A stretch of 64,000 nucleotides of DNA, taken from assembly GCA_002785995.1 (NCBI GenBank), contig NHNV01000019.1, forward strand, positions 248,001 through 312,000, in the 5' to 3' direction. The notes beneath the pieces were generated by a model that searched no databases, was not told the origin of the DNA, and saw only the letters and a program-made list of their open reading frames with translations. Source of the stretch: Mycosphaerelloides madeirae (Eukaryota; Ascomycota; Dothideomycetes; Mycosphaerellales; Mycosphaerellaceae). The translations under genes and the position numbers were made by a program. Of the stretch, positions 43,459 through 54,863 are shown in pieces; within the stretch, counting starts at the first letter, position 1; each line of letters starts with the position of its first letter.

Positions 43459-46400
43459 ATGGAAGCCATCACCAATGGTCACGCCAACGGCGTCAATGGC
43501 CACTCCAGCCAGGGCCCATACACTCGTTTCTCCGAAGTCCCTCAGGTCGTCGACATTCCCGTGGGCCACGATGAGAACGAGGCCGTCCAGATCGACTTGA
43601 CTCAACTCGAGGACGATATTGAAGAGCTGTGCGCACTTTTGGAGACAGAGCATGCGGCTCGGAACTACTGGATCACGATCGCGCTGGCATACGTCAAGAT
43701 CAACAAGGCCGATCTCGCCATCGATCTGCTGAAGAGAGCGCTGGAGGCTCTGGAGCGCGGCCGCTCTGAAGATCGACTGAGCATACTCATGTGTCTATGC
43801 TGGCTATACCTCTGGAGGTGTCGGAGAGCGCCGCGTGTGAAGCCCACACAGCCAAACGACGATGACCGAGTCAAGGAACACTGGCTAACGCAGGCCACGA
43901 GTACCCTGAACGAGGGATCGAAGATCAATCCATCCTACCCGCCTCTCTTCTTAGCTCGAGGAAGCATCGGTCTCCTCCGAGCCTCATTGCAGCAACATAC
44001 AGAGCGCGCCGACACTTTGCGACAGGCAGCAAGGAATTTTGATGAAGCATATCGGACATCTGGAAGCAAAAACCTCATGGCTGTTCTGGGCAAGGCGAGG
44101 GCACAGTTTTCGATTGGCAAATTTCCAGAAGCATATGTTCTGTACCAGCAAGTCCTCGAGAGAGCACCTGATATGATCGACCCAGATCCGCGCATTGGTA
44201 TTGGTTGCTGTCTGTGGCAGCTCGGACACAAGGAGAATGCAAAGGAAGCTTGGGAGCGCTCGCTTCAGCTGAATCCTGTTTCCAAGATTGCCAACATCCT
44301 GCTTGGTCTCTACTTCCTCAACGACAGCAGCCGATACAACTCTGGAGACCCCGAGTTTGCGGACATCTACCGGAAGGCCATGACCACTTATACGCAAACG
44401 GCGTTCAAACTGGACGACATGCACGCGCTCACTTGTTCAACATTCGGTAGCTACTTTCTGCTACGAAAGACTTGGGCCAACGTTGAGCGTCTAGCCCGGC
44501 GAGCCATTGAGCATACCGACGTCAACGCCATTGCTAGCGATGGTTGGTATCTCTTGGCGCGAAAAGACCATTACGAGGGCGACTTGGCAAAAGCACAAGA
44601 CCATTACGGCAAAGCAGACCAAGCCCGAGGTGGAGATGAAAAGGGCTATCTGCCTGCCAAGTTTGGTGTTGCGCAGCTGAAGACTTTGATGCAGGACTAC
44701 GACGGCGCCAAATTCCGCTTGGAGAAGATGATGACCACACATAAGAGCGTGGAAACGATGACGCTGTTGGGAATACTTCACGCAGAGGACGTCTTCACTG
44801 CACAAGCATTGGGCTCAAAGGAAGACAAAAGCATCGAGCGGAAGAAGGCCATCTCGCTCCTGGAGCAAGTTCGTGTCGCGTGGAAAGACGCCAAGAGGAA
44901 AATCCAGCCTGACTCCGCCGTACTCCTCAACCTCGCAAGGCTCTACGAATCTGAACACCCAGACAAGGCATTACAGTGCCTGCAGCAAGTGGAGCAGATG
45001 GAAGCTTCCGAAATCTCAGAGGAGGACATCGAGCTGCCCAGGGATATCGACCTTGAAAATGAGGCAGAGGTGACGGCCGCCAAGGCCCTTGCCAGGCAGC
45101 AGATGCTCAGTCCGCAGCTCTTGAACAACATTGGATGCTTCCACTTCCAGTCTGGTAAACTGCTCGAGGCAAGAGAGTACTTCCATGCCGCTCTTCAGTC
45201 AAGCACCAAAATTGCCGCGACCGACGGATCGATAGACACCGATGCGCTCGTCTCGTCCATAAGCTACAACTACGCACGAACATGGGAAGCTGAAGGTTTG
45301 CAAGATCGAGCCAAGGAGGTTTACAACAGTTTGCTGGTGCGACATCCTGGCTACATCGACGCTCAGGTACGCCTCGCGTATATGGCAATACTAGAAGACA
45401 AAAAGCTTGGCTTCGACGAGGTCAAACGCCTGATGGACGCAGATCCAACGAATTTGGAGGTACGGAGTTTGTTCGGGTGGTGCCTTCACCACAACAAGAA
45501 GCGCACGCTGCAGCTGTCTGAAGACCAAGAACAGCGGCATTTGAAACACACCCTCATGACGTACGATAAGCACGATCTGTATGCTTTGACCGCCATGGGG
45601 AATCTCAATCTCACGGTTGCCCGAGAGATGCCGAGAGACACGGATCAGAACAAGGACCGCCGCAGCAAGACATATATGCGCGCAGTGGAATTTTTCGACA
45701 AGGTGCTGACTCTTGACCCAAGAAACGCCTATGCAGCACAAGGAATGGGTATCGCCATAGTCGAGGAGAAGAAAGACATGAGCACCGCTATTGGAATCTT
45801 CTCCAAAGTCAGAGAAAGTCTCAAAGACGCCGGCGTTCAAATCAATCTGGGCCATGTTTTCTGCGACTTGAAACAGTACAGCCGTTCTATTGACGCTTAC
45901 ACCAACGCCTCGAAGCAATTGCGGGAGCAAGACCCAGCGATCTTGGCATGTTTGGGACGCGTGTGGCTCATGCGTGGAAGGGCTGAGAAAAGCATCGATC
46001 ACTTCAAGCACAGCCTTGACTTTGCACGGAGAGCTCTTGAAATCGCTCCGGAAAAGGATATCACCGCCTTCAAGTTCAACGTTGCCTTTGTCCAGATCCA
46101 GATCGCGCAGCAAATGATCTCGCAACCGGAGTCCAACAAGACGACAGACGGGATGGAGACGGCGATGAAAGATTTGGATGATGCCATCGAGTCCTTTACC
46201 GCAATTGCGAGAAGCCCGCAGGCACCGTTTCCGAGGAATGACATCGAACAACGCGCGAACATGGGTCGAAATACCATGAAGGGCAGACTTGCGGCGGCTC
46301 TGGAGAAGCAAGTGCAGTGGGAGAACAAGAATAAGGCTCGCCTGGAAGAGGCCAAACGGCGCCAGGAAGAAGGCAATCGCAAGCGCGAAGAAGAGAAGCG

Positions 46401-47115
46401 CGCCGCTATCGAGAAGGTGGAGGAGGAAAAGCGCAAGATCCGCGAAGAGCGTGAGCGGATGAGAGAGGAAGATGCTAGAAATATTGCTCGACGTGAAGAA
46501 GAAGAGAGGCAGCGCGAAGCGGCTGAGTACACCACCGATGCCGAGACTGGAGAGCGCAAGAAGCGTGAGAAGCGGCCCAAGGAGAGACGTCAGAAGCGCA
46601 AGAAGAAGGGCGATGACACAGACACCGATGTGGACGGTCTCGGTGATGGCACCGGCGACGAAGGCGGCAAGCGCAGTGGAGCTCGATCAAGACATGCGAG
46701 CGCGACGGCTAGTGATGGCGATAGCCAGCGGCGGACGAAGAAGAAGCGTCGACTCGAACGCAAAGGCACCGCGAGCAAGAGCTCAAAGTTCAAATCTGCC
46801 GAGAAAATTGTCGATTCCGACGACGACGACGATGACGCCGGTCTTCAGCCTGCCGCGAGATTCGACGACGTTGAGACTCCTGGCGCAGGGAGCACGCCAG
46901 CACCGGTTGACGACAGCATGGCGGATGGCGGTGACGAAGAAGATGAGGAAGCTGCTGTGTCACGGCCGTCACAGCGAAAGAAGCAGGCCCGCATTCTCGA
47001 CGACGACGACGATGAGGATGAAGAGGAAGAGGCTCCGGTGGCCAATGGCGGAGACACCTCGATGGCGGATGACGAGCCTGTCGCTGCGGGAGAGTCCGAC
47101 CATGGTGGTGACTAA
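43459..47115 (+). CDS. CTR9: Paf1 complex subunit Ctr9 (TPR protein)
   Basis: Single exon, 1,218 residues. After about 45 residues comes VQIDLTQLEDDIEELCALLETE, then a long series of TPR repeats to about residue 900 (for example ANILLGLYFLND, LLNNIGCFHFQSGKL, AAQGMGIAIVEEKKD and INLGHVFCDLKQYSRSIDAY). This is the Ctr9 fold. Residues about 950-1,040 form a Lys/Glu/Arg-rich coiled coil, and the tail is strongly acidic with Asp runs and basic patches. Ctr9 scaffolds the Paf1 complex on RNA polymerase II in transcription elongation and histone modification. Length and repeat layout match fungal orthologues. Large antisense open frames across it are shadows. Confidence 0.93.
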   Translation: MEAITNGHANGVNGHSSQGPYTRFSEVPQVVDIPVGHDENEAVQIDLTQLEDDIEELCALLETEHAARNYWITIALAYVKINKADLAIDLLKRALEALERGRSEDRLSILMCLCWLYLWRCRRAPRVKPTQPNDDDRVKEHWLTQATSTLNEGSKINPSYPPLFLARGSIGLLRASLQQHTERADTLRQAARNFDEAYRTSGSKNLMAVLGKARAQFSIGKFPEAYVLYQQVLERAPDMIDPDPRIGIGCCLWQLGHKENAKEAWERSLQLNPVSKIANILLGLYFLNDSSRYNSGDPEFADIYRKAMTTYTQTAFKLDDMHALTCSTFGSYFLLRKTWANVERLARRAIEHTDVNAIASDGWYLLARKDHYEGDLAKAQDHYGKADQARGGDEKGYLPAKFGVAQLKTLMQDYDGAKFRLEKMMTTHKSVETMTLLGILHAEDVFTAQALGSKEDKSIERKKAISLLEQVRVAWKDAKRKIQPDSAVLLNLARLYESEHPDKALQCLQQVEQMEASEISEEDIELPRDIDLENEAEVTAAKALARQQMLSPQLLNNIGCFHFQSGKLLEAREYFHAALQSSTKIAATDGSIDTDALVSSISYNYARTWEAEGLQDRAKEVYNSLLVRHPGYIDAQVRLAYMAILEDKKLGFDEVKRLMDADPTNLEVRSLFGWCLHHNKKRTLQLSEDQEQRHLKHTLMTYDKHDLYALTAMGNLNLTVAREMPRDTDQNKDRRSKTYMRAVEFFDKVLTLDPRNAYAAQGMGIAIVEEKKDMSTAIGIFSKVRESLKDAGVQINLGHVFCDLKQYSRSIDAYTNASKQLREQDPAILACLGRVWLMRGRAEKSIDHFKHSLDFARRALEIAPEKDITAFKFNVAFVQIQIAQQMISQPESNKTTDGMETAMKDLDDAIESFTAIARSPQAPFPRNDIEQRANMGRNTMKGRLAAALEKQVQWENKNKARLEEAKRRQEEGNRKREEEKRAAIEKVEEEKRKIREERERMREEDARNIARREEEERQREAAEYTTDAETGERKKREKRPKERRQKRKKKGDDTDTDVDGLGDGTGDEGGKRSGARSRHASATASDGDSQRRTKKKRRLERKGTASKSSKFKSAEKIVDSDDDDDDAGLQPAARFDDVETPGAGSTPAPVDDSMADGGDEEDEEAAVSRPSQRKKQARILDDDDDEDEEEEAPVANGGDTSMADDEPVAAGESDHGGD

Positions 47116-47387
47116 ATTGGATCGAAAGCGTTTTGGGTTTCTTGCAAAAGACGGGCTGCATAGCATCTAGCATCGGCGCTCAGTGGCGCATTCGAATTCT
47201 CGCGACAGGCCAGCGCGGACTACTTGTTGTTGTATCGATACTTGTCAAAATGAAAGCAATGTTCGAGCAATTTCCCTTTTATCTCCAAAAGACCCTCGTG
47301 GTGTCACGATACTAGTCCCTTGCAGTATTTCTCTCGTCTATATCTATTTTCCATACAACACCACCCTCGCCAATCCCCCCCTCACTG

Positions 47388-48758
47388 CTAACAATACGAA
47401 GCATTCGTCGCCGCCGTAATAACTCCATGCCTGATCAAATCAACATAACACCAATAATCACTCTGCACTCCATCTCCATTAACAGCCGTATCCGCATAAC
47501 TCACCGCCGTCCAAAACGCCCCGCCAGCAACATACTTCTGCCACGCATACCGCTGCGTATCAAACAGCGTCTTCCTCCCAGCGAAAGTGTTATTATACAT
47601 GGTCTGTAAACTCCACTCGCCAATGAAAACTGGGAAGGTCGTCTCGTCCGCTGCAATGTATGCTGCTTGACCGCAGACGGCTGGCGCGGTGTACTGCGAG
47701 TAAGAGCCTGCGGCAGCGAAATAGTAGACGTGAGAATCGAAGACGATGTTTGCGGTGGCAGGGTAGAAGGGCGCCCAGTAGGAGGCGCCTTGAAAGCAGT
47801 CTTGTATCATCATGGGAATTCGGGTGTCGACTTTTGCTATTTTCTTGAGCACACCGTTGAGGTAAGTGTTGATCCAGTTTGTTGCGTTTGCAGAGAGGCC
47901 TGCGGCGGAACCAAAACCGGCGAGATTGTCGGAGGCTTCGTTTATAGGGGCGATGGTGAAAGCGTTGGGATACCCGGAGGTTTGGACGAAAGCGAGCATG
48001 GCATCGATGGCGCTGAAGGAGAAGGCGAGGTTGGTGGTGTTGTAAAACCAAGCGTCGTGCAAGAGGGCTTCGCCGATGTCGAGGTTATTGACGCCGCCGG
48101 GGAGGGAGTGCAGGCCGATGATACAGTGCATGTTGTATTTGGAAATGGCGTATGAAGTTATAGTGCGGAGGTAGCTGAGTTGGTTGCCGTGGTAGAGCTT
48201 TGAGCTGGGGACATCGATCCACGCGGCATATGTGGTTGGAATACGGAGAGTGTTGACGCCGACGGAGGCGAGCATATCGATGGTGGTGGTGTCGAGGAAA
48301 GAGGCATATCGAGCTTCTAGGATTGGGCCGCACTGATCCCCAAGAGTTTCGCAAAGTGTCCATTCATCAGGAGCATCCGCGCCGCCGACCGATGCCCACC
48401 ATACGGGATCGTGAGTCTTTTCTTTCTCCAGCCATCCTCCAAGGTTAGCTCCGTTCGCTTTGTACGTCTTCCAATTAATGAAGTTGCCGCCGTTGACGCC
48501 TTTGGGCCAGGTAATGCCGTGGCTGTATCGTCCAGGGTTGATGTTGACGACTGGGAAGGTGAAAGGGCATTGCGATTGATAGTTCTTTGTTGGTCCATGT
48601 GATTTGGCGTTGGTTTGGAGGGTGACGCCTAGCGACTTGAGAAGGCTGTTGAGGTCGGAGGTGATTGATCCCAGTAGACTGGTGATGAGGCCAGGGGTTG
48701 GAGCACTCGCTGCTGTGCCGGCGAGTAACGCAGCTGCCAGTGCGTTTGAAAGATGCAT
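47388..48758 (-). CDS. Secreted GH5 glucanase (exo-beta-1,3-glucanase-like)
   Basis: Single exon, 456 residues. Signal peptide MHLSNALAAALLAGTAASA is followed by a Ser/Leu-rich linker. The GH5 domain begins at GANLGGWLEKE. The conserved arginine-containing strand VNTLRIPTTYAAW, the acid/base Glu in APINEASD and the nucleophile Glu in FIGEWSL are present, with the HSLPGG and FDSHVYYF blocks between. This matches fungal exo-1,3-beta-glucanases that trim wall or extracellular beta-glucans. At least two N-glycosylation sequons (NATN, NNTF) are seen. The linker between signal and catalytic domain is longer than in yeast Exg1-type proteins. Confidence 0.88.
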   Translation of the reverse strand: MHLSNALAAALLAGTAASAPTPGLITSLLGSITSDLNSLLKSLGVTLQTNAKSHGPTKNYQSQCPFTFPVVNINPGRYSHGITWPKGVNGGNFINWKTYKANGANLGGWLEKEKTHDPVWWASVGGADAPDEWTLCETLGDQCGPILEARYASFLDTTTIDMLASVGVNTLRIPTTYAAWIDVPSSKLYHGNQLSYLRTITSYAISKYNMHCIIGLHSLPGGVNNLDIGEALLHDAWFYNTTNLAFSFSAIDAMLAFVQTSGYPNAFTIAPINEASDNLAGFGSAAGLSANATNWINTYLNGVLKKIAKVDTRIPMMIQDCFQGASYWAPFYPATANIVFDSHVYYFAAAGSYSQYTAPAVCGQAAYIAADETTFPVFIGEWSLQTMYNNTFAGRKTLFDTQRYAWQKYVAGGAFWTAVSYADTAVNGDGVQSDYWCYVDLIRHGVITAATNASYC

Positions 48759-49832
48759 GATCTGCGATAGATTGGGTAAAGCGATCGACTAGGATTGGAA
48801 ATAGGGTAGAAACAACAGAGATAAACCGATCTTCTGGAGACGATATTCTCCAGTCGAAAAGCAAACCAGCAGGTATACTTATACAGACCTACAGCACACC
48901 GGAAGACCAGCACAGCATTCATCCCGGGTCACATTTGCTCGCCGTCACAAAAAGCCTTCGAGTTCCAGACTGCAGACGAAAAAGCCACAACGTCAAAAAG
49001 CCATTCCTCGTGGCCACCACGAGGCTATTGAATGAGATATCCCGATGTCATGCCAGATCGTGCTATACCGCGAATAGACTTGCATGTCCCGATCCAGGTG
49101 ATCGGTAGGGTGCCAAGAGTTAGGGCCTCGGAGGAAACGAGCCGGAAGGAGGCATGGCGACCGAATGCATGACAGAGTCTTCTACGGCGCGGCAGAGAAT
49201 GCCGGCATATAAATCGCATGTGTCCGGGAACGGGCCTGGAAGCGACCGGGAGGCAGGTAAGCCCCTATCTCGTACTGAAGTTGCGTGCGGGATTCTCCAG
49301 ACCGGTACGGTGAGCAGCGGGGGCGGTGTTCATCTCGTCTGGACATTCGAGGTGGATGGCCTAATCCATGACAATACAGACAAGTGGGTCTCTTTCGTAC
49401 GAGATCCCGGTCCTCAGCTAGTCCTGCCTGTGTAGAATATCTCGACTGTCGATGTCAAGTAACAACAAACAGCAAACAAACAGCAGTCGAAAAGCGGGAA
49501 GTGATGTCCTGCACGGGCCGATCTGTTGGGATTCCTCGGCATTTAACGGAAGCACAGTCAAAATCATCGAATGCGTGTCTGGTATGCGCTGGCACCACAC
49601 ATCTCTCGCGCACCAACATAATCTCTTGCTTCGCCTTGTCTCACGCCATCAATGTCTCATCCGGCACTTTTCAGTCATTCCTTAGCTCGCGGCTCCCGAA
49701 CACAAATCATAATTCGTCTTCGCACTGGTGGCGGCACGCTTGTCTGAGATGCGTTGGACGGACTGAGACTATCCCATCGCTTTCATCACCCAAGATCAAA
49801 AGTATGTGACACCTGTTGGAAGGGAATACGGG
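48759..49832. other. Intergenic, no supported gene
   Basis: About 1.1 kb; holds the GH5 promoter and the 3' flank of the zinc-cluster gene. No coding frame is supported. Confidence 0.4.
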
Positions 49833-52151
49833 TCATGCGATGCCTTCAGGCTCCATCTGCCAACCCCACTGCTGTACCAATTCCAGACACTTCGACTCGG
49901 TTGAATACCCTGTATCCTTTTCGATCGCCCGTAGCAGCTCCAGCACGAGCTTCCTCTCCTCGTTTTCTTCCAGACAAGCGCCAGCGATTGAGAGTGGCAG
50001 GAGCATCTCCACCCTGATCGCCGGCTGCGGTCGTCCCAGAGCAATGCCAATAATTTCGTGCGCATGCCTGATGGCCTCGTTCGAGACTTCCCGGTACTGC
50101 TTCAGTCGATTACCGAACACGCCCGCATTGCTGACAGGTCGATGCAGCACTAAAAGGATGCGAGCGAAGTGGTAGAGCTGTAACGCTGCAGCGCAGACGT
50201 CGATGCTGTAGAAGGATTCGATGAGTTGCGACGCCGAGCCCCTGTTCGTCCGAGGAGCCAGTGGATGTCGAATTTGTGCAACCGGTTGGTACGTGGAGGG
50301 GAGATTGCCGTACCAGTGGTCCAATTGTCTTGTGAGCTGGTCCCAGTCTGCTTGCTTCAGATCGCCTGCCATATAGTTCATAACCCGTAGGACAAGCCAT
50401 AGAAGCGTGTGGGCGACCAGCTCAGCCAGTGCTCTGCTATGAGTCGGATCATTTTGAACGTAGTCGGTTGATTTGTAAAGTGCGCCGTTCGCATCGATCT
50501 CGAGGCCGCAGCTATTCCATAGACCTACGTCCTCAGTGTCGAGCAGAGTCCTCTGGTGGTTGAGGTAAGCAGCCTGATAGTCGGCTCGTGCGAAGTTCCA
50601 AAATGAAGCTAGCCTCCCAACGGTGAGAGAGGGTGGAATCTGGTCCTCGATTTGATGAGCAGGTGCTACAGCTGTTAGTAGTGACTTGAGTCCGATCAAG
50701 TGCCTATACCGTGTTAGTAGATAATCTGATCGTTCTTATAGACGACATACTGCAGCCAGCCGGTTTCTAGATTGTCCAAAGACTCATATAGCGAGAATAT
50801 CGACACTGCAACGAGCAGATCATCGGAATTGGCCATCGAGAGAGCAGCCTGCATGTTTGGGGTTGGTGGGTTGTTTAGATTGCCAGAGACTGCTTGTAGG
50901 TATTGGCGTGAGAAGGCTATTGCTTTGTCGTAGTAATTCGCCGCCTTGTAGAACCAGTCCACCTCGACGCTCTCATCCAGCACTTCCATGGCCGACGGCC
51001 GCTGACATTGTCGGCCTGTGAAAGGACGTAGCCCTTTGACCCGTCCAAGTTGTTTTGCCGCTACTGCTGCTATTGCATTCCGTAACAGCGCATCTTTCAA
51101 GGCTTTGAGCGGGACCAGATGTGTGAAGTGTCGATCTCGGTCGAAGAGGTCCATCCTGAGAGATCTCTATCAGTGTAGATCATAGACAGTAGCATTGCAA
51201 AGACATACCAAGGTCCTACGGACTCAGTGAAATGTCTGATCAAGAAAGCCATCTCATGGTCACGCTCATGTGTTATTTGAGCGCTCGTTTTGAGCTGTGA
51301 CTCCGGCGCCCAGAGATTGCTGTCATCGGCTGAGAAAAGACCAGTTGATCCAAGTCCGGTTGAGAGAGGCGTCGCTGACGCCGAGTGGTTGATTAGAATA
51401 TCGCTTTGATCTACTTCGTCCACAATTTCCGGAATATTAGGCAGGAAACCACAAGTATTGCCGGCTTCGTTGTAATACGCGTCTGGTATTAAGTCAAAGA
51501 ACTGAGGATCGAAGTTTTCGTTTTTCCACATCTCGTCTAGCGTGGGATCTGTATCCATGAGAGGGAGTTGCATCGGCGGATCCATGAGAGGCATAGCTTC
51601 TATTGTCGGATCTATCGACATTGAAGGCGCAGTGGTTGAGAATACATTATGGCTCCCACTCCGTGCATCGAGCCCGAGGACGTCTTGGTTAATGCTATTG
51701 AAAGCACTGGGTAGAAGAGATGCCATGGCTGAAGGTAATGCAGAAGAGGGGCCGTCCGTTTTGGTAGGGCTTTTCAGAGCTTCGGCGCCTGCGCTACTGT
51801 CATGAATCTACTTCCCGTCAGTCAATCTTAGCCCCAATCTCATCTCGGCCTCAAAAGGCATTTGACGCACAGAAAAGGCGGGCAGTTCGCTACCGGATGG
51901 TCCTTCATTCGAGGACTGATATTTCTTCCTGAGCGTCACGCCCTCGTCCACAAACTTCCTTTTCTTGTCGTAGCCAGGACAAGGCTTTCCCAGCTTCTCG
52001 CAGCGAAGACATGTCGGCTGTGTTTTGTCGCACTGTGTAGGATGTGTGAGCATTATACTCTCGAAAATCGCTTCTCATCAGAAAAGATGCTGACCTTGAC
52101 CCTTCGTTCTCGACATCTATCGCAGGCTCGTTCAGAAGTCTCCTGTGCCAT
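49833..52151 (-). CDS. Zn2Cys6 fungal transcription factor
   Basis: Five exons: 52095-52151, about 51894-52032, about 51209-51788 (acceptor uncertain), 50751-51155 and 49833-50703. Splicing exon 1 to 2 builds the zinc cluster CDRCRERRVKC-x6-C-x2-C-x6-C; the intron sits just before the third Cys, as in many family members. The middle region (exons 3-5) is hel-rich, with a fungal regulator-like domain near WNFARADYQAAYLNHQ and LYHFARILLVLHRP. The exon 2/3 junction is ambiguous: read straight through, the two exons share one frame separated by a TAG at about 51808. A nuclear DNA-binding regulator; targets unknown, but it is divergent from a MOSC protein gene. Confidence 0.8.
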
Positions 52152-52576
52152 TGATGAGATCTACGGTACGAGACAGGAGCTCGGGGAGTCCTGTCGCCAC
52201 TATGAATGAGAGATGGTCCCGGGACTAAGACTTGCGGTGAGGCTCGTTCATCCAGCTCGCTCCGGAATCGCCCATTGGCTGGTGGTGAGGGTTTGCAAAA
52301 GGGCAGTCACCAGTGGAAGGATGCAAGATGAGAAGATTGGAGTCTGTGTCGTATGAGGAAGCAGGCGTTGTAAGCTGATTCAGCGTGCATAAGATGTGGA
52401 AACGGCGAAGAGGTCATCAAGTTCTCAGGAAGAGAACCAGTAGAGAAGCTAGTAATTAGGAAGCTACGCTCCGGCTACGGTGTACCATATGGAAGACGCT
52501 TACCGATGCGCCCCACCACGCCTGCCTCGCCGCTTTCTTTGTCTCGCCCTCGCCAAAGCATGTGCGGTACTGGACG
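52152..52576. promoter_or_regulatory. Divergent intergenic region, zinc-cluster factor / MOSC protein
   Basis: About 425 bp between opposite starts. It is open in the MOSC frame from about 52480, so the MOSC leader or a longer N-terminus could begin here. Confidence 0.45.
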
Positions 52577-53818
52577 ATGATGATCTCGCCTTCCATCATC
52601 CTCCATCTCCCCCAGAACAACAACATCTACGCCAGCAGGCCAATACTCAGCACGATCTACCATGTGAGACTGGAGAGATTGAACGGCAATCATGAAGATA
52701 CAGCGTGTACATCAGCACACCGAACGCTGGCGGCCAATTCGCCAAGTCAGAAGACTAACATTCGATAGATATTCATATATCCTGTAAAGTCCCTGCGACC
52801 TGTCGAGGTCAAGGCCGCCGAGATCACCAACGAGGGTTTGCGTTTCGACCGACAATATGTCCTGGCCAAGCCTCCCACCGCGGAGACAGCAGGACTCGCC
52901 GAACACATCACCATCAAGAACCATTTCGAGCTGGGCTTGTTCCATACTATGATCGACCGGTCGTGGTCCAAATTAACTATTACGCATGTCCATTCAGATG
53001 AAAACAGCTCGATCACATTACCTCTATCTCCATCGCCGGTCAGTCTTATGACCGCCGAGGTCTACCAGGTCAGCATCTTCGGCACCAAAGCTGAAGGCAT
53101 CGACATGGGCGAGGAAGCCTCCAAATTCTTCTCCTTTCATCTGGATAAGGATGTGCGTTTACTATACATCGGCGGAAGTGGACAGCGAGAGATACCGGGA
53201 GCCGTATACATGCCGAAGCAGAAGATCCGAGCCTTGCACATTGCAGTGAACGACAAGTTGCAGCCGCAGCGGTTACGGTTTGCAGATGCTGCTCCGTTGC
53301 TCGTCACATCGAGTGCGTCTGAGGAAGATGCACGACGACGCTTACCACCATCTGCTCGAGGCGAAGATGTCATCGTACGCTTCCGACCGAACATACATAT
53401 CGATGTCGGAACAGAACAAAAGCCATACGAGGAAGACATGTGGGACATGCTCACGGTTCGCTCGAAAGCCGACCCCTCGCAAGAGGTCTCCATCAGATGT
53501 CTCTTCAGAACCGTGCGATGTCTGAGCCTCAACGCAGATCTGGCCAAGGGTACTATGATCAACACGAACAGACAGCTATACGGATTACTTGCGAAAGATC
53601 GCAGAGTCAACGAGCTCTTCCCTCACAAGCCTGTGTTCGGCCAGTATGCCTGCGCAGGTCCCAGCGGCGCAGTGCTTCGAGTCGGTGACGAAGTCGAGAT
53701 CACGGAACGTCTGAGTAGACCTCCGACGCCGGGAAGTGCCAGTCCTAGATCGCCATACATCACCCCCATCCTTACCGGAGACGATCATAGAAGTTCAGCA
53801 GGACCAGCGACAGCGTGA
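52577..53818 (+). CDS. MOSC-domain protein (molybdenum-cofactor-sulfurase C-terminal type)
   Basis: Exons 52577-52663 and 52769-53818; the 105-bp intron (GTGAGA...CGATAG) joins in phase 0 to give 378 residues. Splicing yields STIYHIFIYPVKSLRPVEV, the standard opening of the beta-barrel domain, followed by LRFDRQYVLA. The MOSC part includes RFRPNIHIDVG, RCLFRTVRCLSLN and VFGQYACAGPSGAVLRVGDEV near the C-terminus. Related proteins bind molybdenum cofactor and take part in N-reductive or sulfur-transfer reactions. The start codon is the first ATG in frame; a signal or anchor typical of mitochondrial mARC-like proteins is not clear. Confidence 0.8.
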
Positions 53819-54863
53819 ATAACAAAAGGGACAAGATGATGATCACCCCAATGCCGATAATGCCGCCAGCCATATCGTACAGAGATCTCCGATCCCGCAC
53901 AAACATGACTCATTCGCCAGACATCTTGAGTCGACAATACTCCCGAATTCGACGACGAAACCTCTCAATGATGTAATATCAACAAAATCGTACGACTATT
54001 GAGCAATATGACTCCTGAGGAACGTCAAACGCACAAAACCGAGGGAGTTTTGTCCTCCGTGCCGCTATTTAGACCTCCGTAGCGAGGGAGCTAGATCCAA
54101 AACAGAAAAACCAGAGCGAGCTCATTGACCTCATGCATCGATAGTATGCCAGGATACGACGGGGATGTCGTCCTAATAGCCCTTTGGAGGCGTCAAGATA
54201 TTTCACGAAAGCCAGGACACTAGGGTCGGCCGGAAGAGGAGGTGAGGAAACGAGATTGACAAGTCCTGTTGAAGAGAAATGGAAAATGAAGCTGTTGGTA
54301 TCCATGTCGAAGTCTGAAACGATCAGATCTTGCCTCAAACGTCTCTTATCAGCGCCGTTGGAAGAATATTGGATGAGAGCAGACGCACGCTAGTTAACGT
54401 CTTGTATCACGCTGTTCATCTCCGCGGTGAATCATCGGGAGTATGTCTGAGGATCAACTGACTATGAGGTATGTATCAGTTTGTCGAAGGGATCTGAAGA
54501 TCACTTTGCAGTAAGTATTTCTGGGCATGACTTCAATAAGTATGGCACTGTCTTGGACTATGGCTCGCCATTACCAAAATGGAGACATTACCGAGATATT
54601 CGATACGGAAGTCTGGGTGAATCCAACTCACTCTAGGTGGGCATCTCGACGATATCTCTCAAGACCATGGGGCTTTCTATAAGGTGGTATGTGCCTGATC
54701 GGTTGGGATTGCAGGGAGCACAAGAATTGCAACCGACGATTTTAGTCGAAACGTGACAGCAAACTCGAGAGATCGATTCCCGCTCCGGAGAGTGGCTCCC
54801 TGATAGCAGGATTAACGAGAGCAAACAGGGCAACTACTTGGACCAGATTCATAGACATACACG
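53819..54863. other. Intergenic with one unexplained frame
   Basis: About 1 kb. A minus-strand frame at 54069-54338, open further upstream to about 54410, gives protein-like sequence (LIVSDFDMDTNSFIFHF; VLAFVKYLDASKGLLGRH). It has no clear start or splice partner, so it may be a gene remnant. Confidence 0.3.

Noticed and set aside
45391..46311. 306-codon open frame antisense to Ctr9
   Set aside because: No domain; it lies wholly within a well-supported TPR coding sequence and mirrors its codon pattern.
46472..47170. Plus-strand alternate frame over the Ctr9 3' end
   Set aside because: Arg/Met-rich shadow of the acidic and basic repeat tail of Ctr9.
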